DNA from: Nonomuraea angiospora
Lineage (GTDB): Bacteria > Actinomycetota > Actinomycetes > Streptosporangiales > Streptosporangiaceae
Direction of reading: 5' to 3'
Assembly (NCBI RefSeq): GCF_014873145.1
Contig: NZ_JADBEK010000001.1
Span: 10,850,001 to 10,914,000, forward strand
DNA length: 64,000 nt
Shown here: in pieces, positions 9,076-16,943 of the stretch
Layout: each line of letters begins with the position of its first letter
Position numbering within the stretch: the stretch's first letter is position 1
Program-made: the position numbers and the translations under genes
Notes under the pieces: model-generated
Told to the model about the DNA's origin: nothing
What the model saw: the letters and a program-made list of their open reading frames with translations, nothing else
Database searches by the model: none

Positions 9076-9954
9076 ATGGAGAAGCTCGGGCGCAGCGGCG
9101 TTGGCGTTTCCCGGATCGGCCTCGGCACCGCCCCCCTGGCCGGGCTCTACGCCGCGGTCGGCGACGAGCAGGCCGCCGCCACGCTCGACGCCGCCTGGTC
9201 CGCGGGCGTCCGCTACTTCGACACCGCCCCCCGCTACGGCTCCGGCCTGGCCGAGAGGCGGCTGGGAAGCTTCCTCGCGGGCGTCGACCGGTCCGAGGCG
9301 ACGGTGTCCAGCAAGGTCGGCGCGCTGCTCGACCCCGCCAGGCGCGACTACACCGTGGAGGGCGTCTACGCCTCCCTCGCCGGCAGCCTCGAGCGCTCCG
9401 GGCTCGACGCGTTCGACATCCTGCTCATCCACGACCCCGACGACCACTGGGAGCAGGCCGTGCGGCACGCCTACCCGGCCCTCGAGCGGCTGCGCGAGCA
9501 GGGCGGGGTGCGGGCGGTCGGGGTCGGCATGACGCAGGCCGAGATGCTGGTCAGGTTCGTGCGGGAGACCGACGTCGACTGCGTGATGGTGGCCGGCCGC
9601 TACAGCCTGCTCGACCGCACGGCGGCCGACGAGCTGCTCCCGCTGTGCGCCGAGCGCGGCACCGGCGTGCTGGTGGCGGGGGTGTTCAACGGCGGCATCC
9701 TGGCCGACCCTGGGCCCGGCGCGTACTACGACTACGCCCCGGCGCCCGAGCCGGTGCTGAAGCGGGCGCGCGGCCTGGCCGAGCGCTGCGCCGCCTACGA
9801 CGTGCCGCTCGCGGCGGCCGCCCTCCAGTTCCCGTTGCGCCACCCGGCCGTGACCGGCATCGTGGTCGGCGCCCGCAGCCCCGAGGAGGTGGCCGAGGAC
9901 CTCGCCCTGGCCGCCACCCCGATTCCCGAAGCCCTCTGGACCGAGTTGGACTGA
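9076..9954 (+). CDS. Aldo/keto reductase, L-fucose (aldose) dehydrogenase-like
   Basis: 292 aa from ATG 9076 (an upstream in-frame TTG at 9067 is less likely). The AKR tetrad is visible: Asp49 and Tyr54 in FDTAPRYGSG, Lys80 in SSKVG and His119 in LLIHDPDDH. The C-terminal GIVVGARSPEEVAEDL segment is the NAD(P)-binding end. Bacterial members of this subgroup oxidise L-fucose or related aldoses to lactones. The lactonase gene begins three bases after its stop, supporting aldose to lactone to aldonic acid. Neighbouring GH95 fucosidase makes L-fucose the best substrate guess. Confidence 0.85.
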   Translation: MEKLGRSGVGVSRIGLGTAPLAGLYAAVGDEQAAATLDAAWSAGVRYFDTAPRYGSGLAERRLGSFLAGVDRSEATVSSKVGALLDPARRDYTVEGVYASLAGSLERSGLDAFDILLIHDPDDHWEQAVRHAYPALERLREQGGVRAVGVGMTQAEMLVRFVRETDVDCVMVAGRYSLLDRTAADELLPLCAERGTGVLVAGVFNGGILADPGPGAYYDYAPAPEPVLKRARGLAERCAAYDVPLAAAALQFPLRHPAVTGIVVGARSPEEVAEDLALAATPIPEALWTELD

Positions 9955-9957
9955 GCC

Positions 9958-10788
9958 ATGACCCGAATCGACGCCCACCACCACGTCTGGGACCTCGCCG
10001 CCCGCCCGCACGGCTGGCTCGACCCCGAGCCGATGGCGCCCGTCCGGCGCACGTTCACCCTCGACGACCTCGCCGGGCCCGCGGCGGCGGCCGGCGTGAG
10101 CGCGACCGTGCTGGTCCAGGTGCTGCCCGATCTGACCGAGACGCGCGAGTTCCTGGCGCTGGCCGCGGAGTCCGACCTGGTCGCGGGCGTCGTCGGCTGG
10201 ATCGACCTGACCGCGCCCGACGCCGCCGACACCCTGGCGGGCCTGCCGGCCGGGCTGGTGGGCATCCGGCACGGCGTCCAGTCCGAGCCGGACCCGGACT
10301 GGCTCACCCGGCCCGACGTGCGCCGCGGGCTCGCCGCGGTGGCCGCCGCCGGGCTGGCCTACGACCTGCTCACGCTGCCGCACCAGCTCCCGGCGGCCAT
10401 CGACACCGTGACGGCCATGCCCGAGCTCACGTTCGTGCTCGACCACCTGTCCAAGCCGCCGATCGCCGCCGGCGAGCTGGAGCCGTGGCGCAGCCGGATC
10501 CTGGAGCTGGCCGCCCGCCCGAACGTCTACTGCAAGCTGTCCGGCATGGTCACCGAGGCCGACTGGGCGTCCTGGCAGGTGGCCGACCTGCGGCCGTACG
10601 CCGAGACCGTCCTGGAGGCGTTCGGGCCCGAGCGGGTGATGTTCGGCTCCGACTGGCCGGTCTGCCTGCTCGCCGCCGGCTACGACCAGGTCGCACAGGC
10701 CGCGGACGACCTGTGCGCCGGGTTGTCGGAAGGCGAGCGGGCCGAGGTCTTCGCCGGTACGGCCCGCCGCGCGTACGGGCTGCACTAG
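9958..10788 (+). CDS. Amidohydrolase-family lactonase, L-fuconolactonase-like
   Basis: 276 aa. DAHHHVWD at residues 5-12 carries the HxH metal motif, and LVGIRHGVQ, FVLDHLSKP (near 160) and MFGSDWPVC (near 225) match the COG3618 sugar-lactone hydrolase family. The TIM-barrel enzyme would hydrolyse the lactone produced by the adjacent dehydrogenase. ATG 9958 follows the preceding stop by three bases. The 3' end overlaps the convergent DUF4432 gene by four bases. A dehydratase that would complete fuconate breakdown is not seen nearby. Confidence 0.85.
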   Translation: MTRIDAHHHVWDLAARPHGWLDPEPMAPVRRTFTLDDLAGPAAAAGVSATVLVQVLPDLTETREFLALAAESDLVAGVVGWIDLTAPDAADTLAGLPAGLVGIRHGVQSEPDPDWLTRPDVRRGLAAVAAAGLAYDLLTLPHQLPAAIDTVTAMPELTFVLDHLSKPPIAAGELEPWRSRILELAARPNVYCKLSGMVTEADWASWQVADLRPYAETVLEAFGPERVMFGSDWPVCLLAAGYDQVAQAADDLCAGLSEGERAEVFAGTARRAYGLH

Positions 10789-11825
10789 GAGACGCGGAAG
10801 GTCGTCTTATACGTCCGCGACTCCTGCGGGCCCAGCCAGATCATGCTGCCGTCCTCCCGCGCCGCCGCGTTGCCCGACACGTGGTGGGTGGACGGCTCCA
10901 GGCCGACCGCGTAGTTGCCCGAGCGCAGGTTCAGCCACTCGAAGAAGTACGGGAACTCCTCCGCCCGCCACTCCACGGTGACCTTCATCCCGAGCCGGTC
11001 GTTGGCCACCGCCACCCGGTGCAGCCCGTCCGCCCCGGGGTTCAGCGCGTGCTCGTACACCTGCTCCACGAACCCCGGCGCCGGCCCGGGGAAGGTCACG
11101 TGGTCGGCCTTCTGCTCGGCCACGCTGTCGCTCTGCCAGAGCGTCTCGCGGATGTCGGCCTCCAGCCGGGCGCCCTCGTCCAGCAGCGGCCAGCCCAGGT
11201 TGATGTGGTAGAGGAACATGTGCGGCGCCGGCTCGAACCCGGCGTTGGTGACGGTGTCGACCAGCCTGATCTCGTCGCCGCCCAGGTCGGCCTCGATGCG
11301 GCGGACCAGGCGCAGGTTCTCGGCGAACACCGCGGCCTGGCGCACCTCGCCCTCGGCCCACAGCACGCAGCGGTCGCCGTCCCAGCGCTCGCCGTACCCG
11401 GTGAGCCGGGCCGGGAGGTTGCCCGCGCGGCCGTGCAGCCCGTGCCGCACCGACCGCCGGGGCGGGTAGTGGTAGGTGTCGGCGGGCACCTCGCCCCCGA
11501 ACAGCGTGTGGTCGAGCCCGGCCGTGACGATGAGCCCGGAGAACGAGCGCAGCCAGGACAGCCCGTCCTCGTCGGCGTTCTCGTGCAGCCCGGGGTGGCG
11601 GAAGCCGGTGGGGGAGCGCCAGCCGAACGAGCGCCCGGCGTGCTCGGCGTGCCCGATGTCCATGCACCTGTCCACCAGCACGTCGAACGCCAGCCCCGAG
11701 CCGGTGCGGAACTCCAGCGTCCTGATGCCCCGCTCGACCCCGTCCCCGAGCGTCACCAGCCGGACCCCGCCGGCCGCGCTCAGGTCCCCGGTCAGCTCGG
11801 CCAGCCGCCTGCGCTCCGGCGTCAT
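10785..11825 (-). CDS. DUF4432 aldose-1-epimerase-like protein
   Basis: 346 aa, cytosolic. LAFDVLVDRCMDIGHAEHAG, FSGLIVTAGLDHTLFGG, HGLHGRAGNLPA and FLYHINLGWPLLD are typical of the DUF4432 branch of the galactose-mutarotase superfamily, with His residues expected in a sugar site. ATG 11825 overlaps the SDR stop by 4 nt (ATGA); an in-frame GTG at 11837 is an alternative start with poorer spacing. It is the last gene of a six-gene leftward operon that begins with the GntR regulator. Exact substrate is unknown; family members accompany many sugar and sugar-acid catabolic operons. Confidence 0.85.
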   Translation of the reverse strand: MTPERRRLAELTGDLSAAGGVRLVTLGDGVERGIRTLEFRTGSGLAFDVLVDRCMDIGHAEHAGRSFGWRSPTGFRHPGLHENADEDGLSWLRSFSGLIVTAGLDHTLFGGEVPADTYHYPPRRSVRHGLHGRAGNLPARLTGYGERWDGDRCVLWAEGEVRQAAVFAENLRLVRRIEADLGGDEIRLVDTVTNAGFEPAPHMFLYHINLGWPLLDEGARLEADIRETLWQSDSVAEQKADHVTFPGPAPGFVEQVYEHALNPGADGLHRVAVANDRLGMKVTVEWRAEEFPYFFEWLNLRSGNYAVGLEPSTHHVSGNAAAREDGSMIWLGPQESRTYKTTFRVS

Positions 11826-12520
11826 GCCATCACCCACCCTCCGTTGACTTCGATGGTCTGGCCCGTGACGAACGACGCGTCCGGGCCCGCCAGGAACGAC
11901 ACCACGGCCGCCAGCTCGTCGGGCGTGCCGCGCCGCTGGAGCGACTGCCGCTCCAGGACGAACCGGTTGTACGCCTCGGGGTCCTCGTGGATCTCCTCGG
12001 CCGCCGTCGGGAACGCGCCCGGCGAGACGCAGTTGACCCGGATCTCCCGCGGCCCCAGCTCGCGGGCCAGCGCCCTGGTCAGCGCCGCCGCCGCGCCCTT
12101 GGTGGCAACGTACGCGGCCAGGTCGGACCAGCCGCCGTGCATGGTGATCGAGGCGATGTTGACGATCGCGCCGCCCGAGGTCATCTGCCTGGCCGCGTGC
12201 TGGGCGGCCAGCCAGTAGGCCCGCTGGTTGACGGCGTGCACGTCCTCGTACTCGGCCAGCGGCACCTCCAGGAACGGCCTGGCGGGATAGATCGCCGCGT
12301 TGTTGACGAGGATGCCGACCGGGCCGAGCCGCGCGGCCGTCTCGGCGAACGCGGACTCGATCGCGGCCGGGTCGCGCAGGTCCACCTTCAGGTTGAGCGC
12401 GCCTTCGAGGGAGCCAGCGTCGAGGTCGAGCGCCGCCACCTGGTGGCCGTCGGCGGCCAGCCGGCGGACGATCGCCCTGCCGAGCGCTCCGGCGGCGCCT
12501 GTCACGAGCGCCGTGGTCAT
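11822..12520 (-). CDS. SDR-family oxidoreductase
   Basis: 232 aa. Nucleotide-binding motif TGAAGALG, NNAAIYPARP, Ser in IVNIASITM and catalytic YVATK (Tyr-x-x-x-Lys) are all present, so it should be an active NAD(P)-dependent dehydrogenase. ATG 12520 overlaps the upstream stop (ATGA) and has GGAGG eight bases away. In this operon it could oxidise a hydroxyl of a sugar acid or hydroxyacyl-CoA. A 2-keto-3-deoxy-fuconate dehydrogenase role is possible because of the fucose genes next door, but nothing in the sequence proves it. Confidence 0.88.
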   Translation of the reverse strand: MTTALVTGAAGALGRAIVRRLAADGHQVAALDLDAGSLEGALNLKVDLRDPAAIESAFAETAARLGPVGILVNNAAIYPARPFLEVPLAEYEDVHAVNQRAYWLAAQHAARQMTSGGAIVNIASITMHGGWSDLAAYVATKGAAAALTRALARELGPREIRVNCVSPGAFPTAAEEIHEDPEAYNRFVLERQSLQRRGTPDELAAVVSFLAGPDASFVTGQTIEVNGGWVMA

Positions 12521-13533
12521 GTCTGCCTCCATTCCTTGTGCAGGTCCCTGAGCAGGTCGCGGGGCCGGACGCGGGCGAGCAGCCCGTCGCGGAGCAGCGC
12601 GGACGACCGCTCCTGCAGGGCGATGTAGCCGGGGAAGCGCGGCCTGACCCAGGCGGCCTCCAGGGTGGCGAGCGTCGGGTCGCCCTGCCAGGCGGAGCGG
12701 GCCGCGGGCTGTCCGCCGGTGGCCGGGAACAGCCTCGTCTGCACGGGCTCCGACACCAGGCGGCGCAGGTGGGCGCGGACGGCCTCGCGGATCTCGTCGA
12801 TGCGCCGCCTGGAGACCACGAGCCCGGTGCCGCCGAGCACGCTCCCGGGCGGCTCGCCCGGCCAGGCGGGGGCGTCGGAGAAGGTCAGGGGGTAGGTCAC
12901 GTAGCCGTACAGGAGGGGGCAGCAGTCCACCCCGCCGGCCGTCATGGTGTCGAGCACGCCGATCGGGTTGAGCAGCGACACGTCGCGGTCGGAGCGCGCG
13001 AGCAGCTCCGACATGAGTTCCAGCGCCCGCGCCCCGGCCGCCTCGTCGAGGAAGTCGCCCGAGCACAGCGCGCAGAACATGAGGAACGCGTGCGGCCCGC
13101 CCAGGCACAGCGCCATCCGCGCCTCCCGCGCGAACTCCGCCATCTCCGGCCACGTCCCCGGGACCTCGACGCCGGCCTTGGCCGCGGCCACCTGGGCGGC
13201 GGCGTCGAGCGGCAGCGCCCACTGGCGGCCCTCCAGGTGGTAGCTCTCGTAACTCCTGCCGACGAACGGCGTCTCCACCGGCTCGTCGAACAGCTCGTCC
13301 ATCGGCACCAGCGCGTCCATGGCCGCACCCAGCCCGGGATGGTCGATGACGAGCACGTCGTACGTCTCGCACAGCTTCGCGATCGGCTCCGACTCGAACC
13401 CCTCCAGGGGCTGCCGGTCCCACTCGATCGGCTCCGGCACGTCCCCGTAGGGGTTGTCCCCGGCCAGGTCGAGCCGCGTCAGCTCGTCCAGCGGCGCGTA
13501 CCCCCGGGGATGGTCCCAGGTCAGTCCTCGCAT
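12517..13533 (-). CDS. Solute-binding-like protein without signal peptide
   Basis: 338 aa. The sequence starts MRGLTWDHPRGYAPLDELTR, with no signal peptide, lipobox or membrane helix, yet features such as LCETYDVLVIDHPGLG, VPMDELFDEP, GRQWALPLDAAAQ and GTWPEMAEFAREA resemble family-1 extracellular solute-binding proteins. ATG 13533 lies inside the end of the CoA-transferase gene (13-nt overlap), so it is tightly co-expressed with cytosolic enzymes. No permease is nearby. It may act as an intracellular ligand sensor, chaperone or enzyme on a periplasmic-binding-protein fold. Annotation pipelines probably call it an extracellular binding protein, which the sequence does not support. Confidence 0.75.
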   Translation of the reverse strand: MRGLTWDHPRGYAPLDELTRLDLAGDNPYGDVPEPIEWDRQPLEGFESEPIAKLCETYDVLVIDHPGLGAAMDALVPMDELFDEPVETPFVGRSYESYHLEGRQWALPLDAAAQVAAAKAGVEVPGTWPEMAEFAREARMALCLGGPHAFLMFCALCSGDFLDEAAGARALELMSELLARSDRDVSLLNPIGVLDTMTAGGVDCCPLLYGYVTYPLTFSDAPAWPGEPPGSVLGGTGLVVSRRRIDEIREAVRAHLRRLVSEPVQTRLFPATGGQPAARSAWQGDPTLATLEAAWVRPRFPGYIALQERSSALLRDGLLARVRPRDLLRDLHKEWRQT

Positions 13534-14711
13534 GCCAGCACGCCCTCCGCCACCAGCTCGGCCGTGCGCTCCGGCGGGTAGCCGAGCTCCTCCAGCAGCT
13601 CCCTCGTGTGCTCGCCGACCAGCGGCGCGCCCCGGCGCACCCGCGGCGGGGTGGCGCTGAAGCCGTAGGGGAAGCCGGGCGTGGTGACCGTGCCCTCGGT
13701 GCGGTGCTCGTAGGTGACGAACGAGCCGTTGTGCTTGACCTGCGGGTCCGCCACCAGCTCCGCGTACCCGTACACCGGGCCCGCCCACAGGTCGTGGCGG
13801 GCGCAGACCTCCAGCCACTCGGCCGTCGTCCGCTCCGGCAGCCGCGCGGCGACCATCGCGGTGATCTCGTCGCGCCTGGTGTGGCCGTCGGCGTCGCCGT
13901 CCATGGCGGCCAGCTCCGGCAGGTCGAGGGCGATCGCGAGCGCGTCCAGCCGGGGCATGCCGAGCGCGAGGTAGCCGTCCTTGGTGGCGAACACCCCGTA
14001 CGGCGCGCGGATGTAGGTGTGGCCGTGCGGCTCGTGCCCGCGCCGCTGCGGCACGCCGCCGACCGTGAAGATCGACAGCTCCTGCATCTGCACGGCGACG
14101 GCCGCGTCCAGCATGTTGACGCTCACCCGCTGGCCCTCACCGGTCCGCTCGCGGTGCAGCAGCGCGGCCAGCGCGCCCTCGAAGGCGCTGTAGGCGGTGA
14201 TGGCGTCTATCGCGTACGTGCCCGCGGGCGCGGGCGGGTCGCCGTCGCGGCCGGTGCTCAGCATGGCGCCGCTCATGGCCTGCAGGAGCAGGTCCTGGCC
14301 GGGTCTCGACACGTACGGGCCCGTCTCGCCGTACCCGGACATGGAGACGTACACGATGCCCGGGTTGATGGCCCGGATCGTCTCGTAGTCCATGCCGAGC
14401 CGCTCGGCCACGCCGGCGCGGTAGTTCTGCAGGAACACGTCCGCCGTCGCGGCGAGCTTGTGCACGATGGCGCGGCCCTCGTCGGACTTGAGGTTGACGG
14501 CGAGGCTGCGCTTGTTGCGGTTGAGTGACAGGAACGAGGCGTTCACCTGGTTGCCCGTCGCCCCGCCCGCCGGGGCGTGCCGCTGCCACTCGCCGGTCAC
14601 CGGCTCCACCTTGACCACGTCCGCGCCCAGGTCGCCCAGCCGCATGGCGGCCAGCGGGCCCGCCATGGCGATGGACAGGTCGACGACGCGGTAGCCGTCC
14701 AGGACGCCCAT
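13521..14711 (-). CDS. Class III (CaiB/BaiF-type) CoA transferase
   Basis: 396 aa. The N-terminal LDGYRVVDLSIAMAGPLAAMRLGDLGADVVKVE and SLNRNKRSLAVNLKSDEG are family hallmarks. The Asp in AGTYAIDAITAY is the likely acyl-anhydride-forming residue, and HRERTGEG follows as usual. The enzyme moves CoA between carboxylic acids, activating the pathway acid for the hydratase. ATG 14711 shares one base with the hydratase stop (TGATG). Its presence shows that this operon works on acyl-CoA intermediates, which contrasts with the divergent sugar-acid genes. Confidence 0.93.
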   Translation of the reverse strand: MGVLDGYRVVDLSIAMAGPLAAMRLGDLGADVVKVEPVTGEWQRHAPAGGATGNQVNASFLSLNRNKRSLAVNLKSDEGRAIVHKLAATADVFLQNYRAGVAERLGMDYETIRAINPGIVYVSMSGYGETGPYVSRPGQDLLLQAMSGAMLSTGRDGDPPAPAGTYAIDAITAYSAFEGALAALLHRERTGEGQRVSVNMLDAAVAVQMQELSIFTVGGVPQRRGHEPHGHTYIRAPYGVFATKDGYLALGMPRLDALAIALDLPELAAMDGDADGHTRRDEITAMVAARLPERTTAEWLEVCARHDLWAGPVYGYAELVADPQVKHNGSFVTYEHRTEGTVTTPGFPYGFSATPPRVRRGAPLVGEHTRELLEELGYPPERTAELVAEGVLACED

Positions 14712-15475
14712 CAGCGCCCCTCGAAGACGGGCTCGCGGCGCTCGGCGAAGGCGGCCCGGCCCTCGGCCGCGTCCTGCGTGGCGAAGCAGACGGTCTGCAG
14801 GTCGCGCTCGTACTGGATGGCCTGGTCGAGCGGCATCGAGTAGGCCGCCTTGAGGTTGGCCTTGGCGGTCTGCGCGGCGATCGGCGGGCGCTTGGCGATC
14901 GTCGCGGCCAGTTCGAGGGCCGCCGGCACCAGCTTCTCCTGCGGGTACACGTCGGTGACCAGCCCCCAGCTCAGAGCGCGGGCGGCGTCGACGGGATCGC
15001 CGGTGAGCAGCATCGTGGCGGCGTTGCCGGGCCCGACGGAGTGGGCCAGCAGCGCGGACTGGCCGCTGCCGCCGATCCAGCCGAGCTTGATCTCCGGCGC
15101 GGCGAACGTCGCCGTCTCGGCCGCCAGGCGGATGTCGCAGGCCATGGCCAGCTCCAGGCCGCCGCCGTAGGCGTAGCCGTTGACGGCCGCGATGATCGGC
15201 TTGCGCAGGGCGCGGACCGCGTCGCCGTAGTCGCCGCGGTTGCGGAACTCCCACGGCGTGGCGTACTCGTCCAGTTCGCGGATGTCGCTGCCGACGCAGA
15301 ACGAGCGCTCGCCCGCGCCGGTGAGCACCGCGACCCGGATGGCGGGGTCGGCGTCCACCCGGCTCAGGCAGGCGCGCAGCGCGGCGGCCATGTCAGGGGT
15401 GATCGCGTTGAGCTTGGCGGGTCTGTTGAGGGTGACGACGGCCACGGGGCCGTCCACGTCGATGAGGACGTCCAA
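14711..15475 (-). CDS. Enoyl-CoA hydratase/isomerase family protein
   Basis: 254 aa crotonase. VTLNRPAKLNAIT, CVGSDIRELDEY (oxyanion-hole Gly in the first loop) and NGYAYGGGLELAMACDIRLA (second oxyanion Gly) are intact. In the second active-site region, EIKLGWIGGSGQS keeps one candidate Glu, while the classical second Glu position is Gly/Ser. The activity may therefore be hydratase, isomerase or hydrolase. Start is TTG 15475, with GAGCTGA upstream. It follows the GntR gene by 26 bases and precedes the CoA transferase, so the substrate is a CoA thioester made by that enzyme. Confidence 0.9.
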   Translation of the reverse strand: MDVLIDVDGPVAVVTLNRPAKLNAITPDMAAALRACLSRVDADPAIRVAVLTGAGERSFCVGSDIRELDEYATPWEFRNRGDYGDAVRALRKPIIAAVNGYAYGGGLELAMACDIRLAAETATFAAPEIKLGWIGGSGQSALLAHSVGPGNAATMLLTGDPVDAARALSWGLVTDVYPQEKLVPAALELAATIAKRPPIAAQTAKANLKAAYSMPLDQAIQYERDLQTVCFATQDAAEGRAAFAERREPVFEGR

Positions 15476-15501
15476 AGTCAGCTCTTTCTTGCTGGAGATA
15501 G

Positions 15502-16212
15502 CTAGCAGCAGAGGCGTACGTGCTGCTCGGCGTCGGCGCGGGCGACCTCGACCACCTCGCGCATGGCCTCCTCGGCCTTGCGGTGGTGCCGTCGCCTGAT
15601 CGCCAGCGCCACGCGCTCGTGGCCGGGCAGCGTTTCCTTGTTGTGCGCGACCGAACGGGTGTGCACCTGCCGTACGGAACGCAGGGCGATGCTGATCATG
15701 TCGTAGATGTAGAGCAGCAGGTCGTTGTCCGCCGCGGCGAACACCGCCTTGTGGAAGGCCAGGTCGGCCTCGATGAAGGGTTCGGGGTCGTCGGCCGTGG
15801 CATAGAGCGCGGCCAGGGCCTCGTCGATGCGTTGCACCGCGACCGCGTCCGCGCGCTCGGCCGCCACCCTGGCGGCGCCCGGCTCCAGCGCGACCCGCAG
15901 GTCGGCCAGCATCTGGACGTCGCGGGGGCGCGGCTCGGGCTCGAACCGCCAGCTCAGGACGTCGGGGTCGAGCAGGTTCCAGGACTCGCGCGGGCGCACC
16001 CTGGTGCCCGCGCTCCGCCTGGTCTCCAGCAGGCCCTTGCCGGCCAGGACCTTCACGCCTTCCCGGAGCGCGGAGCGGCCGATGCCCAGCTCGCCCACCA
16101 GGTCCTCCTCGATCGGGATGGACGTGCCGGGAGCGAGCTCGCCCGTGACGATGCGGGGGCCGAGGGCCTGGACCACCTGGGCGTGCCTGTCCCGCTTGGG
16201 ATCGATTGCCAC
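15502..16212 (-). CDS. GntR/FCD transcriptional regulator
   Basis: 236 aa from GTG 16212. Residues 10-75 form the GntR winged helix (PIEEDLVGELGIGRSALREG, then KGLLETRRSAGTRV). The FCD domain follows, with PRPRDVQMLADLRVALEPGAARVAA and FIEADLAFHKAVFAAADN; Asp and His residues of FCD metal sites are present, including GHERVALAI. It heads the leftward operon and faces the racemase-like gene over an 83-bp region containing two palindromes at 16253-16286. It is therefore probably autoregulatory and also controls the rightward operon. Confidence 0.92.
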   Translation of the reverse strand: MAIDPKRDRHAQVVQALGPRIVTGELAPGTSIPIEEDLVGELGIGRSALREGVKVLAGKGLLETRRSAGTRVRPRESWNLLDPDVLSWRFEPEPRPRDVQMLADLRVALEPGAARVAAERADAVAVQRIDEALAALYATADDPEPFIEADLAFHKAVFAAADNDLLLYIYDMISIALRSVRQVHTRSVAHNKETLPGHERVALAIRRRHHRKAEEAMREVVEVARADAEQHVRLCC

Positions 16213-16252
16213 GCTCCGGACGCTACCGCTCCCGCCCGATTTTTCATAGCAT

Positions 16253-16286
16253 TTCATCCGATGAAGATGACATTTCATCGGATGAA
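16253..16286. promoter_or_regulatory. Tandem palindromic operator of the GntR/FCD regulator
   Basis: Two 13-bp palindromes, TTCATCCGATGAA (16253-16265) and TTCATCGGATGAA (16274-16286), have centres exactly 21 bp apart, that is, two helical turns. A further TTTCATAGC half-like element precedes them at 16243. The second site lies nine bases before the racemase-like ATG and covers its leader. The arrangement suits cooperative binding of two dimers between divergent operons. Confidence 0.82.
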
Positions 16287-16295
16287 GTGAGGCTC

Positions 16296-16943
16296 ATGAC
16301 GAAGAGGCTGGGACTGATCCACACCTCCGCGACCCTGGTCGACGTGTTCGCCAAGCTGTGCGCCGAGCACCTGCCGGGAGTCGAGACCTTCAACATCGTC
16401 GACGACAGCCTGATCAAGAACACCATCGCCGCCGGCCGGCTCACCCCACAGACCGCCCGCCGCGTGGCCGGCCACATCGGCTCCGCGGAGGCGGCCGGGG
16501 CCGGCCACATCCTGGTGACGTGCTCGTCGATCGGCGCCGCCGTGGAGGCCGCCGAGCCGCTGACGGGCGTGCCGGTGACCCGGGTGGACCGCCCGATGGC
16601 CGACCGCGCGGTCTCCCTCGGCCGCCGGATCGGCGTGCTCGCCACCCTGTCCACCACCCTCGACCCCACCGCCGACCTGGTACGCCGGCGCGCCGCCGCC
16701 TCGGACAAGGAGGTCTCGCTGACGGCCAGGGTGTGCGAGGGGGCGTTCGAGGCCCTGATGGGCGGGGACGCCGCCACGCACGACGCGAGGGTGGCCGGGG
16801 CGCTGGCCGAGCTGGGCGCGGAGGTGGACGTGATCGTGCTGGCCCAGGCGTCGATGGCCCGCGTGGCCGGCACGGTCGAGGCTCCGGTCCCGATCCTCGC
16901 CAGCCCGCCGCTCGCCATGGAGCACCTGGCGGCCGTGCTGTGA
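16296..16943 (+). CDS. Aspartate/glutamate racemase-superfamily protein
   Basis: 215 aa, ATG 16296 with GTGAGG upstream. HTSATLVDVFAKLCAEHLPG at the N-terminus and ILVTCSSIGAAVEAAEPLTG carry the first catalytic-type Cys of the fold. At the position where a second Cys is normally found, the sequence reads VIVLAQASMARVAG, so only one Cys is evident. A classic two-base amino-acid racemase is therefore unlikely; a decarboxylase, isomerase or lactonase-like variant is possible. The next gene starts within its stop codon, linking it to the RuBisCO-like protein and the kinase. Confidence 0.82.
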   Translation: MTKRLGLIHTSATLVDVFAKLCAEHLPGVETFNIVDDSLIKNTIAAGRLTPQTARRVAGHIGSAEAAGAGHILVTCSSIGAAVEAAEPLTGVPVTRVDRPMADRAVSLGRRIGVLATLSTTLDPTADLVRRRAAASDKEVSLTARVCEGAFEALMGGDAATHDARVAGALAELGAEVDVIVLAQASMARVAGTVEAPVPILASPPLAMEHLAAVL

